Shown here: one piece after another, positions 46,080 to 55,825 of the stretch | How the letters are laid out: each line of letters opens with the position of its first letter | How positions within the stretch are numbered: position 1 is the first letter of the stretch | Source of the DNA: Pseudomonas frederiksbergensis | GTDB taxonomy: Bacteria > Pseudomonadota > Gammaproteobacteria > Pseudomonadales > Pseudomonadaceae | Direction: 5' to 3' | NCBI RefSeq assembly: GCF_003732705.1 | Contig: NZ_MOBR01000006.1 | Coordinates: forward strand, 289,171-353,170 | Length of the DNA: 64,000 bases | Made by a program: the position numbers and the translations under genes | Notes under the pieces: model-generated | The model's database searches: none | Told to the model about the DNA's origin: nothing | Seen by the model: only the letters and a program-made list of their open reading frames with translations

Positions 46080-46269
46080 GAAACTCTCCTGGTTCAGTGA
46101 CTGGTTGGTTCGACCCGTCACGTGACTGTGCGTTCAGTGGCGGCGAATTATAGGGGAGCGGGCCCGGACGGTACAGGCTTGCGCCGGCCGCTCTGATAAA
46201 CTGCCGGCACTTTCTGCCTTGCCGAGTGTTTTTTGTGTCGATTTTCCCTACCTGTCGGCGTTGCCTGCG

Positions 46270-47028
46270 ATGAACACCATCCCTGCTCACTTTGCGATAA
46301 ACGCCGTGGCCCGCTTGCGCGATGAGCGCGAAGAGGAAGGCATCAAGCCGATTCAGGCCCGTGGCTGGCGGGCACCGCGTTGCCGTGCCTGCCGGGTGAT
46401 CGAGAGCCATTGCCTGTGTGCCTGGCGTCCGCAGGTCGAAACCCGCTCCGGCGTGTGCCTGATCATGACCAACAAGGAAGTGTTCAAACCCAGCAATACG
46501 GGCTGGCTGATTGCGGATGTGGTCCGCGATAACCATGCGTTCATTTGGTCGCGCACCGAAGTCGATCAGCAACTGCTGGATCTGCTGGCCGATCCGCGAT
46601 GGCAGCCGTATCTGGTGTTTCCGGGCGAGTACGTCGAGCCCGAGCGCGTGACCAACACGGTCAATGTCGAGAGCACCAGGCGCCCGCTATTTATTCTGCT
46701 GGACGCCACCTGGACCGAAGCCCGGAAGATTTTTCGCAAAAGCCCTTACTTTGACCAGTTGCCCATCCTCAGCCTGCTCCCGGAGAAACTCTCCCGGTAT
46801 CGCTTGCGCCGCTCGACCCGCAGCGAGCACTTGTGCACCGCCGAAGTGGCTGCGCTGTGCCTGGATCTGGCGGGTGATACTGACGCGGCATCGGCACTTG
46901 ACGCGTACTTCGATGTATTCAGCCAGCATTACCTGGATGCCAAGCGTCAGCTGGATATGAACGTCGAAACCCCGGCCCACGCCGAGCTGATGCCTTTTGT
47001 GCAGAACACGGTTCCGGTCATCGGCTGA
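46270..47028 (+). CDS. tapT: DTW-domain tRNA-uridine aminocarboxypropyltransferase
   Basis: A 252-residue enzyme of the DTW family, which makes acp3U at position 47 of tRNA. The cysteine-rich N-terminal part (CRACRVIESHCLC), the MTNKEVFKPSNTG segment and the DTW-like motif LLDATWTEARKIF are present. The start at 46270 is chosen as it begins the family-like sequence. Confidence 0.82.
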   Translation: MNTIPAHFAINAVARLRDEREEEGIKPIQARGWRAPRCRACRVIESHCLCAWRPQVETRSGVCLIMTNKEVFKPSNTGWLIADVVRDNHAFIWSRTEVDQQLLDLLADPRWQPYLVFPGEYVEPERVTNTVNVESTRRPLFILLDATWTEARKIFRKSPYFDQLPILSLLPEKLSRYRLRRSTRSEHLCTAEVAALCLDLAGDTDAASALDAYFDVFSQHYLDAKRQLDMNVETPAHAELMPFVQNTVPVIG

Positions 47029-47268
47029 TTGTCGCCCATACTGCAAAGAACTGTGGCGGCCACGTTACTTGACCACCCCGGCTTCGCTGGGCATGCTTGG
47101 CGCCGATTAGGGCGCGGCCAAAGTTTGATACGCCGACTTTTTACGTGGATTACCACGTGATTGGCGTTGAACGTGCCCTGTTGGTACAGCTCCGTGGCTG
47201 TACCTCGAGTTGTATTGGCGACGCTTGAATGCATCGGGCGCCCCATAAAAAACAGGATCATTTGAAAA

Positions 47269-47919
47269 ATGGCCACATACGAAATCCTGATAGCCGATGA
47301 CCATCCTCTTTTTCGTAGTGCCTTACACCAAGCGGTGACCCTGGGCCTGGGCCCGGATGTCCGTCTGGTGGAAGTGGCGAGCATTGCCGAACTGGAAACC
47401 CGCCTGGACGAAAAATCCGACTGGGATCTGGTGCTGCTGGACCTGAACATGCCGGGGGCTTACGGTTTTTCCGGGCTGGTGCTGTTACGCGGTCAGTACC
47501 CGCAGATTCCGGTGGTGATGGTCTCGGCCCAGGAAGAAGCCTCGATCATGGTCAAGTCCCGGGAATTCGGCGCCAGCGGTTTCATACCCAAGTCGAGTGA
47601 CTTGAGTGTCATTCAAAAAGCCGTACGTGCGGTGCTTGATGGCGACGTCTTCTGGCCGCCCCAGGCGTTCGAAGCGGTCAGCGTTTCCGCCGAAGCCAAG
47701 GCTGCCAGCGAGGGGCTTGCAAGCTTGACGCCCCAGCAGTTCCGGGTGCTGACTATGGTGTGCGAGGGGTTGCTGAACAAGCAGATTGCCTACGAGCTGA
47801 GCGTGTCCGAAGCGACGATCAAGGCTCACGTGACGGCGATCTTCCGCAAGCTGAATGTGCGGACCCGAACCCAGGCGGCACTGCTCTTGCAACAACTTGA
47901 GTCAATTTCGAGCCACTAA
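47269..47919 (+). CDS. erdR: LuxR-type response regulator ErdR
   Basis: A 216-residue response regulator with an N-terminal receiver (acidic pocket D10/D11, phosphoacceptor D58 in LLDLNMPG) and a C-terminal LuxR-type HTH (LLNKQIAYELSVSEATIKAH). The whole fits ErdR, which controls ethanol and acetate metabolism in pseudomonads; the following dgkA gene is the same neighbour as in P. aeruginosa. No sensor kinase gene is adjacent. Confidence 0.85.
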   Translation: MATYEILIADDHPLFRSALHQAVTLGLGPDVRLVEVASIAELETRLDEKSDWDLVLLDLNMPGAYGFSGLVLLRGQYPQIPVVMVSAQEEASIMVKSREFGASGFIPKSSDLSVIQKAVRAVLDGDVFWPPQAFEAVSVSAEAKAASEGLASLTPQQFRVLTMVCEGLLNKQIAYELSVSEATIKAHVTAIFRKLNVRTRTQAALLLQQLESISSH

Positions 47920-47995
47920 AGCACAACAGATTCACGCTTTTTTGACTTTCTTTACTCTAGCTTTCCCACTCCTTTTTGGTTCAGTTGCCTACCCT

Positions 47996-48358
47996 ATGTC
48001 ACCTTTTAAAGGCCAGACCGGCCTAAAACGCATCCTCAACGCCTCTGGCTACTCGCTGGACGGCCTGCGCGCAGCCTTTACCGGTGAAGCGGCTTTTCGG
48101 CAACTGGTGTTGCTCAACGTTATCCTGATTCCGATTTCGTTCTTCCTGAACGTCAGCCGGGTCGAGCAAGCGCTGCTGATCGCCGTCTGTCTGTTGGCCT
48201 TGATTGTCGAGTTGCTCAATTCGGCGGTAGAAGCGGCGATCGACCGCATTTCCCTTGAATTGCACCCGCTGTCCAAGAACGCCAAGGACATGGGCAGTGC
48301 CGCGCAGTTCGTGGCATTGACCATGATCGCGCTGGTCTGGGCGGTGATTCTGCTTTAA
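47996..48358 (+). CDS. dgkA: Diacylglycerol kinase (prokaryotic DgkA)
   Basis: A 120-residue inner-membrane enzyme that phosphorylates diacylglycerol for recycling. Three membrane segments are visible, and the active-site motif ELLNSAVEAAIDRIS is intact. The ATG at 47996 is the family start. The end overlaps the convergent finR gene by four bases. Confidence 0.92.
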   Translation: MSPFKGQTGLKRILNASGYSLDGLRAAFTGEAAFRQLVLLNVILIPISFFLNVSRVEQALLIAVCLLALIVELLNSAVEAAIDRISLELHPLSKNAKDMGSAAQFVALTMIALVWAVILL

Positions 48359-49281
48359 GCGATGGTAGGCAGGACGATCTCGTCGCTGCGCTGGACCCCG
48401 GCGGTGAAGGCGCGGCACAGATCGAGGAATTCGCGCATCGCTGGCGTCTGAAATTTCTGTTTGTGCCAAATGAAATAGAACTGCCGCGCCAGGTCCAGAT
48501 CCGGCGTCTCCACCGCCACCAGGCTGCCGCGGCGGAACGCATCGCGCAGCGCCAACCGTGAAATGCAGCCAATCCCCAAGCCTGACTCCACCGCACGTTT
48601 GATCGCTTCGGTGTGTTCCAGCTCCAGGCGAATATTCAGCGCGCTGCGATGGTGACGCATGGCCTGGTCAAAGGTCAGTCGTGTGCCTGAGCCCTGTTCG
48701 CGCAGGATCCAGGCCTCATGGCTCAGCTCTTCCATGGTCGCGATACCGCGTTTGGCCAACGGATGCTGGGGCGCACAAAACACCACCAGTTCATCCTCGA
48801 CCCAGCTCTGCACTTCGATGTCCGGGTGGCTGCAATCGCCTTCGATTAGACCCAGGTCAATTTCATAGTGGGCGACTTGTTGCACGATGTTGGCGGTGTT
48901 CTGCACATGCAGCTTTACTTGGCTTTCCGGGTGACGCTGCATGAAGCTGCCGATCAGCAGCGTCGCCAGGTAATTGCCGATAGTCAGGGTCGCGCCGACC
49001 GCCAGGGAGCCGAAACCCGACTTGCCATTGAGCAGGTCTTCGATTTCCTTGGACTGGTCGAGCAGCGCCACCGCCTGGGGCAATAGCTGTTTGCCGAGGG
49101 CGTTGAGGCTCAGTCGTTTGCCGGCGCGGTCGAACAGCTGGCAGCTGGACTGGCGCTCCAGCTCGGTAATCGAGGTGCTGGCCGCCGATTGCGAGAGGTT
49201 GAGCAGACCCGCAGCACGGGATACGCTTTCCTGCTGAGCGACGGCGACGAAGACTTGAAGTTGACGTAGAGTAAATCGCAT
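48355..49281 (-). CDS. finR: LysR-type regulator FinR
   Basis: A 308-residue LysR-type regulator: HTH VSRAAGLLNLSQSAASTSIT near residues 20-39, and a periplasmic-binding-type effector domain after residue 90 (SLAVGATLTIGNYLATLL). It is divergent from fpr, which the FinR protein activates under oxidative stress in P. putida and P. aeruginosa. The ATG at 49281 begins the usual MRFTLRQLQVFVAV; the much longer open frame upstream runs through fpr and is not real. Confidence 0.88.
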   Translation of the reverse strand: MRFTLRQLQVFVAVAQQESVSRAAGLLNLSQSAASTSITELERQSSCQLFDRAGKRLSLNALGKQLLPQAVALLDQSKEIEDLLNGKSGFGSLAVGATLTIGNYLATLLIGSFMQRHPESQVKLHVQNTANIVQQVAHYEIDLGLIEGDCSHPDIEVQSWVEDELVVFCAPQHPLAKRGIATMEELSHEAWILREQGSGTRLTFDQAMRHHRSALNIRLELEHTEAIKRAVESGLGIGCISRLALRDAFRRGSLVAVETPDLDLARQFYFIWHKQKFQTPAMREFLDLCRAFTAGVQRSDEIVLPTIA

Positions 49282-49419
49282 ATCTATATAACCGATAACC
49301 CTTATCTTAATAATCCAGTTAACAGATATTGTGGCTGCCATTAGAATGCGATGCAATTGCGCACAGCCGTTCATTTTTTGCAGAGCGCGCGCAGACCAAT
49401 CTCCAGGAGTCCCACGTAC

Positions 49420-50199
49420 ATGAGCAACATGAACCACGAGCGTGTCCTCAGTGTTCACCACTGGAACGACACTCTGTTCAGCTTCAAGTGCACCCGCGAT
49501 CCGGGCCTGCGCTTCGAGAACGGTCAGTTCGTGATGATCGGCCTGCAACAACCCAACGGCCGCCCGCTTATGCGCGCTTACTCGATTGCCAGCCCGAACT
49601 GGGAAGAGCATCTCGAGTTCTTCAGCATCAAGGTGCCTGATGGCCCGCTGACTTCCCAGTTGCAGCATCTGAAGGAAGGCGACGAGATCATCATCAGCAA
49701 GAAGCCTACCGGCACGCTGGTGCTGGATGACTTGAAGCCTGGCAAACATTTGTACCTGCTCAGCACCGGTACCGGTCTGGCGCCGTTCATGAGCGTCATC
49801 CAGGACCCGGAAACCTACGAGCGTTTCGAAAAAGTGATCCTGTGCCACGGCGTACGCTACGTCAACGAAGTCGCTTACCGCGAATTCATCACCGAGCACC
49901 TGCCGCAGAACGAATTCTTCGGCGAGGCCCTGCGTGACAAGTTGATCTACTACCCGACCGTGACCCGCGAGCCGTTCGAGAACGAAGGCCGCCTGACCGA
50001 CCTGATGCGCAGCGGCAAGCTGTTCAGCGACATAGGGTTGCCACCGATCAACCCGCAGGACGACCGCGCCATGCTGTGTGGCAGCCCGAGCATGCTCGAC
50101 GAAACCAGCGAAGTGTTGAACAGCTTCGGCCTGAAAGTTTCGCCGCGGATGCGCGAGCCGGGTGACTACCTGATCGAGCGTGCGTTCGTCGAGAAGTAA
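49420..50199 (+). CDS. fpr: Ferredoxin--NADP reductase
   Basis: A 259-residue FAD enzyme that transfers electrons between NADPH and ferredoxin or flavodoxin. FAD motif RAYSIASP near residue 51, NADP-binding TGTGLAPFMSV and LCGSPSMLDE, and C-terminal YLIERAFVEK are all typical. The ATG at 49420 follows CAGGAG. The 138-base space to finR carries an AT-rich stretch (ATAACCGATAACCCTTAT) that could hold the FinR site. Confidence 0.95.
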   Translation: MSNMNHERVLSVHHWNDTLFSFKCTRDPGLRFENGQFVMIGLQQPNGRPLMRAYSIASPNWEEHLEFFSIKVPDGPLTSQLQHLKEGDEIIISKKPTGTLVLDDLKPGKHLYLLSTGTGLAPFMSVIQDPETYERFEKVILCHGVRYVNEVAYREFITEHLPQNEFFGEALRDKLIYYPTVTREPFENEGRLTDLMRSGKLFSDIGLPPINPQDDRAMLCGSPSMLDETSEVLNSFGLKVSPRMREPGDYLIERAFVEK

Positions 50200-50215
50200 G
50201 CACTCCGCGACCCCT

Positions 50216-50304
50216 TGTGGGAGCGAGCTTGCTCGCGATGGCTTCAGCACATGCAGCATTGATGTGACTGACAAACCGCTATCGCGAGCAAGCTCGCTCC
50301 CACA
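50216..50304. repeat. REPIN after fpr
   Basis: TGTGGGAGCGAGCTTGCTCGCGATGG and inverted partner, about 90 bases in total, between fpr and trmO. Confidence 0.9.
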
Positions 50305-50310
50305 TAAAGC

Positions 50311-50349
50311 AAAAGCCCGCATGACCTGAAGAAGTCATACGGGCTTTTT
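50311..50349. terminator. bidirectional terminator between fpr and trmO
   Basis: AAAAGCCCG, inner stem ATGAC/GTCAT and CGGGCTTTTT form a hairpin serving the two convergent genes. Confidence 0.85.
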
Positions 50350-50361
50350 CGTTTCTGGTGT

Positions 50362-51060
50362 TCAGACTTTTGCGGGAATGACTTCCAGGACGCGTATCAC
50401 CCCGGCCTCAGGGTAATGCCAGCGCACATCCAGATCCCAGAACTGCGCGCCATATTCCCGTTCAGGTGTAGGAATCTGGTACGCCGGGCGTGGGTCTTGT
50501 GCCAGGCATTGATCAATCAGCGCAACCAACGGCTCGCCAAGGCGCTTGGCGTGCTCGTGAGCTTGTTGCAGCGCTGTCTCCGCCCACCGCACCGGAATCA
50601 ACTGCGGCGCGGCGCTGGCGATGCTGTTGGAGGCGCTGTCGATGATGTCGGCGTAAGGCACGTAGGGTTTGATGTCGAGAACCGGCGTGCCGTCCAGCAG
50701 GTCGATACCGGAGATAAACAACCGATTGGCTTCGACCCTGTCCAGTTTCACCACGGATTGGCCGATGCCATTGGGCCGATGGGTCGCACGGGTGGCGAAA
50801 ACGCCCATGGACTTGTTACCCCCCAGGCGAGGAGGGCGGACCTTCAGTCGTGGCTTTTCTTCCAGGGCCTGATGGAACAGGAACAGCAACCAGACGTGGC
50901 TGACCTGCTCCAGTCCCTGCACCGCATCGCCCTGATCGAACGGCGCCACCAGTTCCAGCACGCCGCGAGCGGCCGGGGCCAGCTGCGGTTGGCGCGGGAT
51001 GGCGAATTTCTCCTTGAAGCAGGAGCGCACGAAGCCAATGGGGGAAACGCTGTAGGTCAT
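50362..51060 (-). CDS. trmO: tRNA (N6-threonylcarbamoyladenosine) methyltransferase TrmO
   Basis: A 232-residue AdoMet enzyme of the TsaA/VirR family that methylates t6A37 in tRNA. The family motif RATHRPNGIGQSVVKL lies near residue 92, and the N-terminus YSVSPIGFVRSCFKEKFAIP is typical. The ATG at 51060 is chosen, because the longer frame begins in the repeat element upstream. Confidence 0.9.
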   Translation of the reverse strand: MTYSVSPIGFVRSCFKEKFAIPRQPQLAPAARGVLELVAPFDQGDAVQGLEQVSHVWLLFLFHQALEEKPRLKVRPPRLGGNKSMGVFATRATHRPNGIGQSVVKLDRVEANRLFISGIDLLDGTPVLDIKPYVPYADIIDSASNSIASAAPQLIPVRWAETALQQAHEHAKRLGEPLVALIDQCLAQDPRPAYQIPTPEREYGAQFWDLDVRWHYPEAGVIRVLEVIPAKV

Positions 51061-51111
51061 GGTCTGGGTCGAGGCGGGGTGAGGTGAGGTGGGCATGATA
51101 ACCCACCCAAA

Positions 51112-51218
51112 GATCGTTCCCACGCTTTGCGTGGGAATGCCTCAATGGACGCTCTGCGTCCGCTTTTGGGACGCGGAGCGTCCCGGGCTGCATTCCCACG
51201 CGGAGCGTGGGAACGATC
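51112..51218. repeat. imperfect inverted repeat element (non-REP)
   Basis: GATCGTTCCCACGC-TTTGCGTGGGAATGC on the left and GCATTCCCACGC-GGAGCGTGGGAACGATC on the right make long inverted arms, with a smaller pair GGACGCTCTGCGTCC/GGGACGCGGAGCGTCC inside. This element recurs in pseudomonad intergenic regions and is distinct from the REP family. It lies between trmO and rhlG. Confidence 0.8.
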
Positions 51219-51230
51219 ATGGTGAGGCGA

Positions 51231-52001
51231 TCAGAGGCTAAAACCACCATCCAACGGAATGATATTCCCGGTCATATAAGCCCCCGCCGTACTCGCCAGA
51301 CTGATCGCCAACGCCGCCATTTCTTCCTCCCGGCCCCAACGCTTCATCGGAATCAACGCCGTATCTTCCGCCAGCGCCTGCTCATCATTGCCGATGTGCG
51401 CCGTCATCTTGCTCGGAAACCGCCCCGGTGCGATCACGTTGACGTTGATGTGCTGGCTCACCAGTTCCCGCGCCAGAATCCGCGACAGTTGATGTAGGGC
51501 GGCTTTACTCGGCCCGTAGGCATAAGCCTGTTCACCAAAGGAGGAAATCCCCGCCACCGAACCGATGTTGATGATTCGCGCCGGGTTGGCTTCAGTGCCT
51601 GCTTTGCGTAATAGCGGCAGAAACTGCTGGATACAGTTGAACACCGAGGTCACGTTGAGCTGCATGACCTTTTCCCAGCCCTTGATCGGGTAGCTTTCCA
51701 GCGGTGCGCCCCAAGTGGTGCCGGCGTTGTTCACCAGAATGTCCAGGTGTTCGATCTGCTCGCCCAGGCGCGTCGCCAGTTGCAGCACACCTTCCTCGGT
51801 GGCGAGATTGGCCGCCATGCCGTGGCAGATGCCGAGCGCACTCAACTCCTCGGCAGTTTGCAGACAAGCCTCTGCATCCCGGGCGCAGACGTACACGGTC
51901 GCGCCGGCCTCGACATACGCCTTGGCGATCATTTTGCCGATACCACGGGTGCCGCCGGTCACCAGAGCGGTGCGGCCTTGCAGGGAAAAATACGGGTGCA
52001 T
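51231..52001 (-). CDS. rhlG: RhlG-like short-chain NADPH-dependent reductase
   Basis: A 256-residue SDR enzyme that reduces beta-ketoacyl groups. NADP motif TGGTRGIG, NNAGTTWGAP, catalytic Ser in INIGSVAGIS and YGPSK (Tyr/Lys) are present. N-terminus HPYFSLQGRTALVTGG and whole sequence are close to P. aeruginosa RhlG. No rhamnolipid genes lie nearby, so the role may be other beta-hydroxy acids. Confidence 0.85.
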   Translation of the reverse strand: MHPYFSLQGRTALVTGGTRGIGKMIAKAYVEAGATVYVCARDAEACLQTAEELSALGICHGMAANLATEEGVLQLATRLGEQIEHLDILVNNAGTTWGAPLESYPIKGWEKVMQLNVTSVFNCIQQFLPLLRKAGTEANPARIINIGSVAGISSFGEQAYAYGPSKAALHQLSRILARELVSQHINVNVIAPGRFPSKMTAHIGNDEQALAEDTALIPMKRWGREEEMAALAISLASTAGAYMTGNIIPLDGGFSL

Positions 52002-52090
52002 GGCGAATCCTGAGAGCTGAGGGTTAGTACACCCTAGTCGTCAGCCGCCGGAAGCGGAGCCACTATTTTTGCGCGGAATGGAGATCTATT

Positions 52091-52158
52091 TGTAGGAGCA
52101 AAGCTTGCTCGCGATGGCGATCTCGAAAACGCCATCGCGAGCAAGCTTTGCTCCTACA
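52091..52158. repeat. variant REPIN (GTAGGAGCAAAGC type)
   Basis: TGTAGGAGCAAAGCTTGC and its inverted partner differ from the main REP family (GTAGGAGC instead of GTGGGAGC), between rhlG and the DUF1456 gene. Confidence 0.85.
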
Positions 52159-52171
52159 GGGTTGGCCGCCG

Positions 52172-52642
52172 TTACTGCGGACGAACGCGCAGGGTCAGGC
52201 CTTTGAGGAAGTTGCGCAGCAACTGGTCACCACAGGTGCGGTAGTTGGTGTGGCCGAACTTGCGGAACAGCGCGCTCAGCTCAGGCTTGGACACCGGGAA
52301 CTCGGAAGCCTTGAGGATCGCGTGCATGTCGTCTTCTTTCAGCTCGAAGGCCACACGCAGTTTCTTCAGGATGATGTTGTTGGTCACCGGGGTTTCGATC
52401 GGCTGCGGTGGACGGCTTTCGTCTTTGCCGCGCTTGAAGATCACCAGGCCATCGAGGAAGTGCGCCATGACTTCGTCCGGGCAGCGCACGAAGCCTTCCT
52501 CGTCTTCCTCTTTCTTGTCGAGGTAGGTCAGCAGGTCTTCCATGGACACGTCCATGCCGCCGATCTTGATGATCTCGATGACTTTCTTGTCGCTGATGTC
52601 GAGCATGTAGCGCACGCTGCGCAGTACGTCGTTATGAATCAT
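52172..52642 (-). CDS. DUF1456 (YehS-like) protein
   Basis: A 156-residue protein of two similar halves. N-terminal IHNDVLRSVRYMLDISDKKV and the repeat KKLRVAFELKEDDMHAILKA show the duplicated motif of YehS. Function unknown in the family. The ATG at 52642 has CAGGA nine bases upstream; an in-frame TTG at 52651 is less likely. Confidence 0.88.
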   Translation of the reverse strand: MIHNDVLRSVRYMLDISDKKVIEIIKIGGMDVSMEDLLTYLDKKEEDEEGFVRCPDEVMAHFLDGLVIFKRGKDESRPPQPIETPVTNNIILKKLRVAFELKEDDMHAILKASEFPVSKPELSALFRKFGHTNYRTCGDQLLRNFLKGLTLRVRPQ

Positions 52643-52717
52643 GGTGTGCAATCCTGATATTCAGCAGTGGGCGCCGCATAAGCAGCGGCGCCGAAATGTA
52701 GGGCGGCGTGAAAAGTC

Positions 52718-53428
52718 TTAGAACTTCTCTTTGCCGGACAGGTAGCGCCATTGCCCCAGCGGCACTTTGCCGATGGACACGCCGCCGATGCGGATGCGAC
52801 GGATGGCGACGACCTTCAGGCCCACGGCCTGGCAGAACAGGGCAATCACGCCCGGTTGTGGGTTCTTCATCGCAAAGCGCAGACGGTTTTCGTTCTGCCA
52901 GCTGGCCTTCACCGCCGGCAGTTCCTTACCCTTGTAAGTCAGGCCATGGTTCAGGCGATTGAGGCCGTGAGCCACCATGTCGCCTTCAACCTCGACCACA
53001 TACTCCTGCTCGATTTTCGCCGAATCGGCGGTGAGCTTGCGCAGGATCTTCCAGTCCTGGGTGAACACCAGAAGACCGCTGGCGTTGGCCTGCAGGTCGG
53101 TGCTGGCGGTCAGGCGCAGGAAGTGGCCCTTGAGCGGACGTTTGCTGAAGCGGTGCTCTTCGCTCAGGGTTTCGGCGCTGATAGTGGCCATGGCCGTTTC
53201 CGCATCCATGCCCACGGGGACGTTGAACAGAATGGTCACCGGCTCCGGCGCAGTGGCTTTGGCCTCTGGGTCGAGCTCGACTTTCTGGTTCTCGACCTTG
53301 AACTGCGGCTCGTCGATGACTTCGCCGTCCACGGTGACCCAGCCGCCCTCGATGAACAGCTCAGCCTCCCGACGGGAACAGCCGACGAGTTCGATGAGGC
53401 GTTTGGAGAGACGAATCGGGTCAGTCAT
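52718..53428 (-). CDS. S4-domain RNA pseudouridine synthase (RsuA/RluF-type)
   Basis: A 236-residue enzyme with an N-terminal S4 domain (RLSKRLIELVGCSRREAELF) and a C-terminal pseudouridine-synthase domain. The catalytic Asp is in STDLQANASGLLVFTQD, a shortened form of the usual GRLDxxSxGLLLLT. Target (rRNA or tRNA position) cannot be fixed from sequence. The ATG at 53428 begins the S4 domain. Confidence 0.82.
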   Translation of the reverse strand: MTDPIRLSKRLIELVGCSRREAELFIEGGWVTVDGEVIDEPQFKVENQKVELDPEAKATAPEPVTILFNVPVGMDAETAMATISAETLSEEHRFSKRPLKGHFLRLTASTDLQANASGLLVFTQDWKILRKLTADSAKIEQEYVVEVEGDMVAHGLNRLNHGLTYKGKELPAVKASWQNENRLRFAMKNPQPGVIALFCQAVGLKVVAIRRIRIGGVSIGKVPLGQWRYLSGKEKF

Positions 53429-53512
53429 GACAGGGCCGTAACAAAAAAGGGGTGGGCATTGTACCTGCTGGGCGCGGGTTAATCGCGGGTCCATTTCACC
53501 GTTTGGCTTTAT

Positions 53513-53602
53513 TGTGGGAGCGAGCCTGCTCGCGAAGGCGATCTATCAGTCAACATTGATGTTGGCAGACAGGCCGCTTTCGCGAGCAGGCTCGCTCCCA
53601 CA
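53513..53602. repeat. REPIN
   Basis: TGTGGGAGCGAGCCTGCTCGCGAAGG and inverted partner lie between the pseudouridine synthase and GNAT genes. Confidence 0.9.
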
Positions 53603-53612
53603 TTGTCTTGTG

Positions 53613-54086
53613 TTAACCATTGCGGGCCAGTTGTTGCCCCTGGCGCAAGCGCATGTGCAACAACGGATAAGGCTGGCCCATGCCGTCGACTTCCGAGCGG
53701 CCAATCACCTCGAAGCCTTGTTTGAAGTAAAACCCCAGCGCCTGCGGGTTCTGTTCGTTGACGTCCAGCTCATCGGCGTTCAGGCGTTCCAGGGCATAGC
53801 GCAGCAGTTGCTTGCCCAGGCCCTGGCCGCGATGGGCCGGGTCGATAAAGAGCATCTCGACCTTGCCCGCCGCGACGCCGGCGAACCCGGTAATACGCTG
53901 ACGCGAATCCTTGGTGCAGATCAGCATCACCGCGTCGAGGTAGCGGGTCAGCACCAGGTTCTTCAACAGTTCGATGTAGCTGTCCGGCAGAAAGTCATGG
54001 GTGGCGCGCACCGAGGCCTCCCAGACCCGGGTTAGTTCTTCGTAATCACTGTGTTTCGGTGTGTGGATGACCGAATGGTGGCGCAT
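53613..54086 (-). CDS. GNAT-family N-acetyltransferase
   Basis: A 157-residue acetyltransferase (HHSVIHTPKHSDYEELTRVW). The acetyl-CoA motif AHRGQGLGKQLLRYAL and GFYFKQGFEVIGRSE are typical; it resembles YjaB-type proteins. The substrate is unknown. ATG at 54086. Confidence 0.87.
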   Translation of the reverse strand: MRHHSVIHTPKHSDYEELTRVWEASVRATHDFLPDSYIELLKNLVLTRYLDAVMLICTKDSRQRITGFAGVAAGKVEMLFIDPAHRGQGLGKQLLRYALERLNADELDVNEQNPQALGFYFKQGFEVIGRSEVDGMGQPYPLLHMRLRQGQQLARNG

Positions 54087-54146
54087 GCCCGCCTGCCTCT
54101 CATGGGGTGAATGATGCGAATCCTTTCTCCACAAAACGATAGACGT

Positions 54147-54186
54147 AAAAAAGCCCCGCATCTCGTCAAGAGAGCAGGGCTTTTTG
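54147..54186. terminator. terminator of rimO
   Basis: AAAAAGCCC...GAGAGCAGGGCTTTTT just past the rimO stop, read on the minus strand. Confidence 0.75.
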
Positions 54187-54198
54187 TATTTTTTGCGT

Positions 54199-55536
54199 TT
54201 AGATCTGTTCAGCCCACAGGTCGTACTCGTCGGCGTCGGTCACTTTGCACCAGACTTTGTCGCCTGGTTTCAAGTTGCTGCCGTTGTCGATGAACACGTT
54301 GCCGTCGATTTCCGGGGCATCGAAGAAGCAGCGGCCAACCGCGCCTTGCTCGTCGACTTCGTCCACCAGCACTTCGATTTCACGGCCGACGCGCAGTTGC
54401 AGGCGCGCCGAGCTGATGGCCTGTTGGTGCGCCATGAAGCGGTCCCAACGGTCTTGCTTGACGTCGTCCGGCACGATGGCCGCGTCCAGCAGGTTGGCCG
54501 GGGCACCTTCGACTGGCGAGTACTGGAAGCAGCCGACGCGGTCGAGCTGTGCTTCGGTCAGCCAGTTCAGCAGGTACTGGAAGTCTTCTTCGGTTTCGCC
54601 AGGGAAGCCGACGATGAAGGTCGAACGGATGATCAGGTCCGGGCAGATTTCGCGCCAGTTCTTGATCCGCGCCAGGGTCTTGTCTTCGAAGGCCGGGCGT
54701 TTCATGGCTTTCAGGACTTTCGGGCTGGCGTGCTGGAACGGGATGTCCAGGTACGGCAGGATCTTGCCGGCGGCCATCAGCGGGATCAGCTCGTCGACGT
54801 GCGGGTACGGGTAAACGTAGTGCAGACGGACCCAGACACCGAGGGAGCTCAAGGCTTCGCAGAGTTCGGTCATGCGGGTTTTCACCGGCGCGCCGTTCCA
54901 GAAACCGGTGCGGTATTTCACGTCGACGCCGTAGGCGCTGGTGTCCTGGGAGATCACCAACAGCTCTTTGACGCCGGCCTTGACCAGGCGCTGAGCTTCG
55001 TCGAGCACGTCGCCGACCGGACGGCTGACCAGTTTGCCGCGCATCGACGGGATGATGCAGAAGCTGCAGCTGTGGTTGCAGCCTTCGGAAATCTTCAGGT
55101 ACGCATAGTGGCGCGGGGTCAGCTTGATGCCTTGCGGCGGCACCAGGTCGATCAGCGGGTTGTGATCCTGGCGCGGCGGCACGGCGTCGTGCACGGCGTT
55201 GACCACTTGCTCGTACTGCTGCGGACCGGTCACGGCCAACACGCTCGGGTGCACCTTGCGGATGTTGCCTTCTTCGACGCCCATGCAGCCGGTCACGATG
55301 ACCTTGCCGTTTTCCTTGATGGCTTCGCCGATCACTTCCAGCGACTCAGCCTTGGCCGAGTCGATGAAACCGCAGGTGTTGACCACCACGACATCGGCGT
55401 CCTCGTAAGTGGACACGACGTCATAGCCTTCCATGCGCAGCTGGGTAAGGATGCGCTCAGAGTCGACCAGGGCTTTGGGGCAGCCCAGGGATACGAAGCC
55501 AACCTTTGGATTGGCCGTGGCGGGAGTGGTGGACAT
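54199..55536 (-). CDS. rimO: Ribosomal protein S12 methylthiotransferase RimO
   Basis: A 445-residue radical-SAM enzyme that adds a methylthio group to Asp88 of ribosomal protein S12. N-terminal cluster cysteines are in [15 protein letters not shown] and VTGCMG; the radical SAM motif is CNHSCSFC ([18 protein letters not shown]), and a TRAM-type C-terminal domain ends the protein. The ATG at 55536 is the family start. Confidence 0.95.
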   Translation of the reverse strand: MSTTPATANPKVGFVSLGCPKALVDSERILTQLRMEGYDVVSTYEDADVVVVNTCGFIDSAKAESLEVIGEAIKENGKVIVTGCMGVEEGNIRKVHPSVLAVTGPQQYEQVVNAVHDAVPPRQDHNPLIDLVPPQGIKLTPRHYAYLKISEGCNHSCSFCIIPSMRGKLVSRPVGDVLDEAQRLVKAGVKELLVISQDTSAYGVDVKYRTGFWNGAPVKTRMTELCEALSSLGVWVRLHYVYPYPHVDELIPLMAAGKILPYLDIPFQHASPKVLKAMKRPAFEDKTLARIKNWREICPDLIIRSTFIVGFPGETEEDFQYLLNWLTEAQLDRVGCFQYSPVEGAPANLLDAAIVPDDVKQDRWDRFMAHQQAISSARLQLRVGREIEVLVDEVDEQGAVGRCFFDAPEIDGNVFIDNGSNLKPGDKVWCKVTDADEYDLWAEQI

Positions 55537-55825
55537 GTCTAACCTCGGTATTTGTTGACGCCTCCAGCCGAAGTGGGCAAGGCGACAGACGGGCACTTGG
55601 TGTGCCTCTGATCAAAAAGTGCGCAATTCTAGCGATGAGAGGCGCACTTGACCAGCTTTATGCAGGGAAATACGACGAGTGCTGCGCTATGCTTCGCGCC
55701 GGTACGCTTTACCGAATTTTTACAGTCAACAAATCGTCTGTAACCTGAAGTAAAACAGCGCATGCTGCACGGCAAAGCATAGTGCTTCTTATAAGAAGTC
55801 CGGGTCTGAGTAGTAGGAGTTTTGG

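Noticed and set aside
49282..50322. long N-terminal extension of finR on the minus strand
   Set aside because: The frame runs through the whole fpr gene in antisense; the LysR family start is at 49281.
54184..55542. 452-residue frame on the plus strand opposite rimO
   Set aside because: Antisense shadow of rimO, rich in Val/Asp/His runs, no recognised domain.
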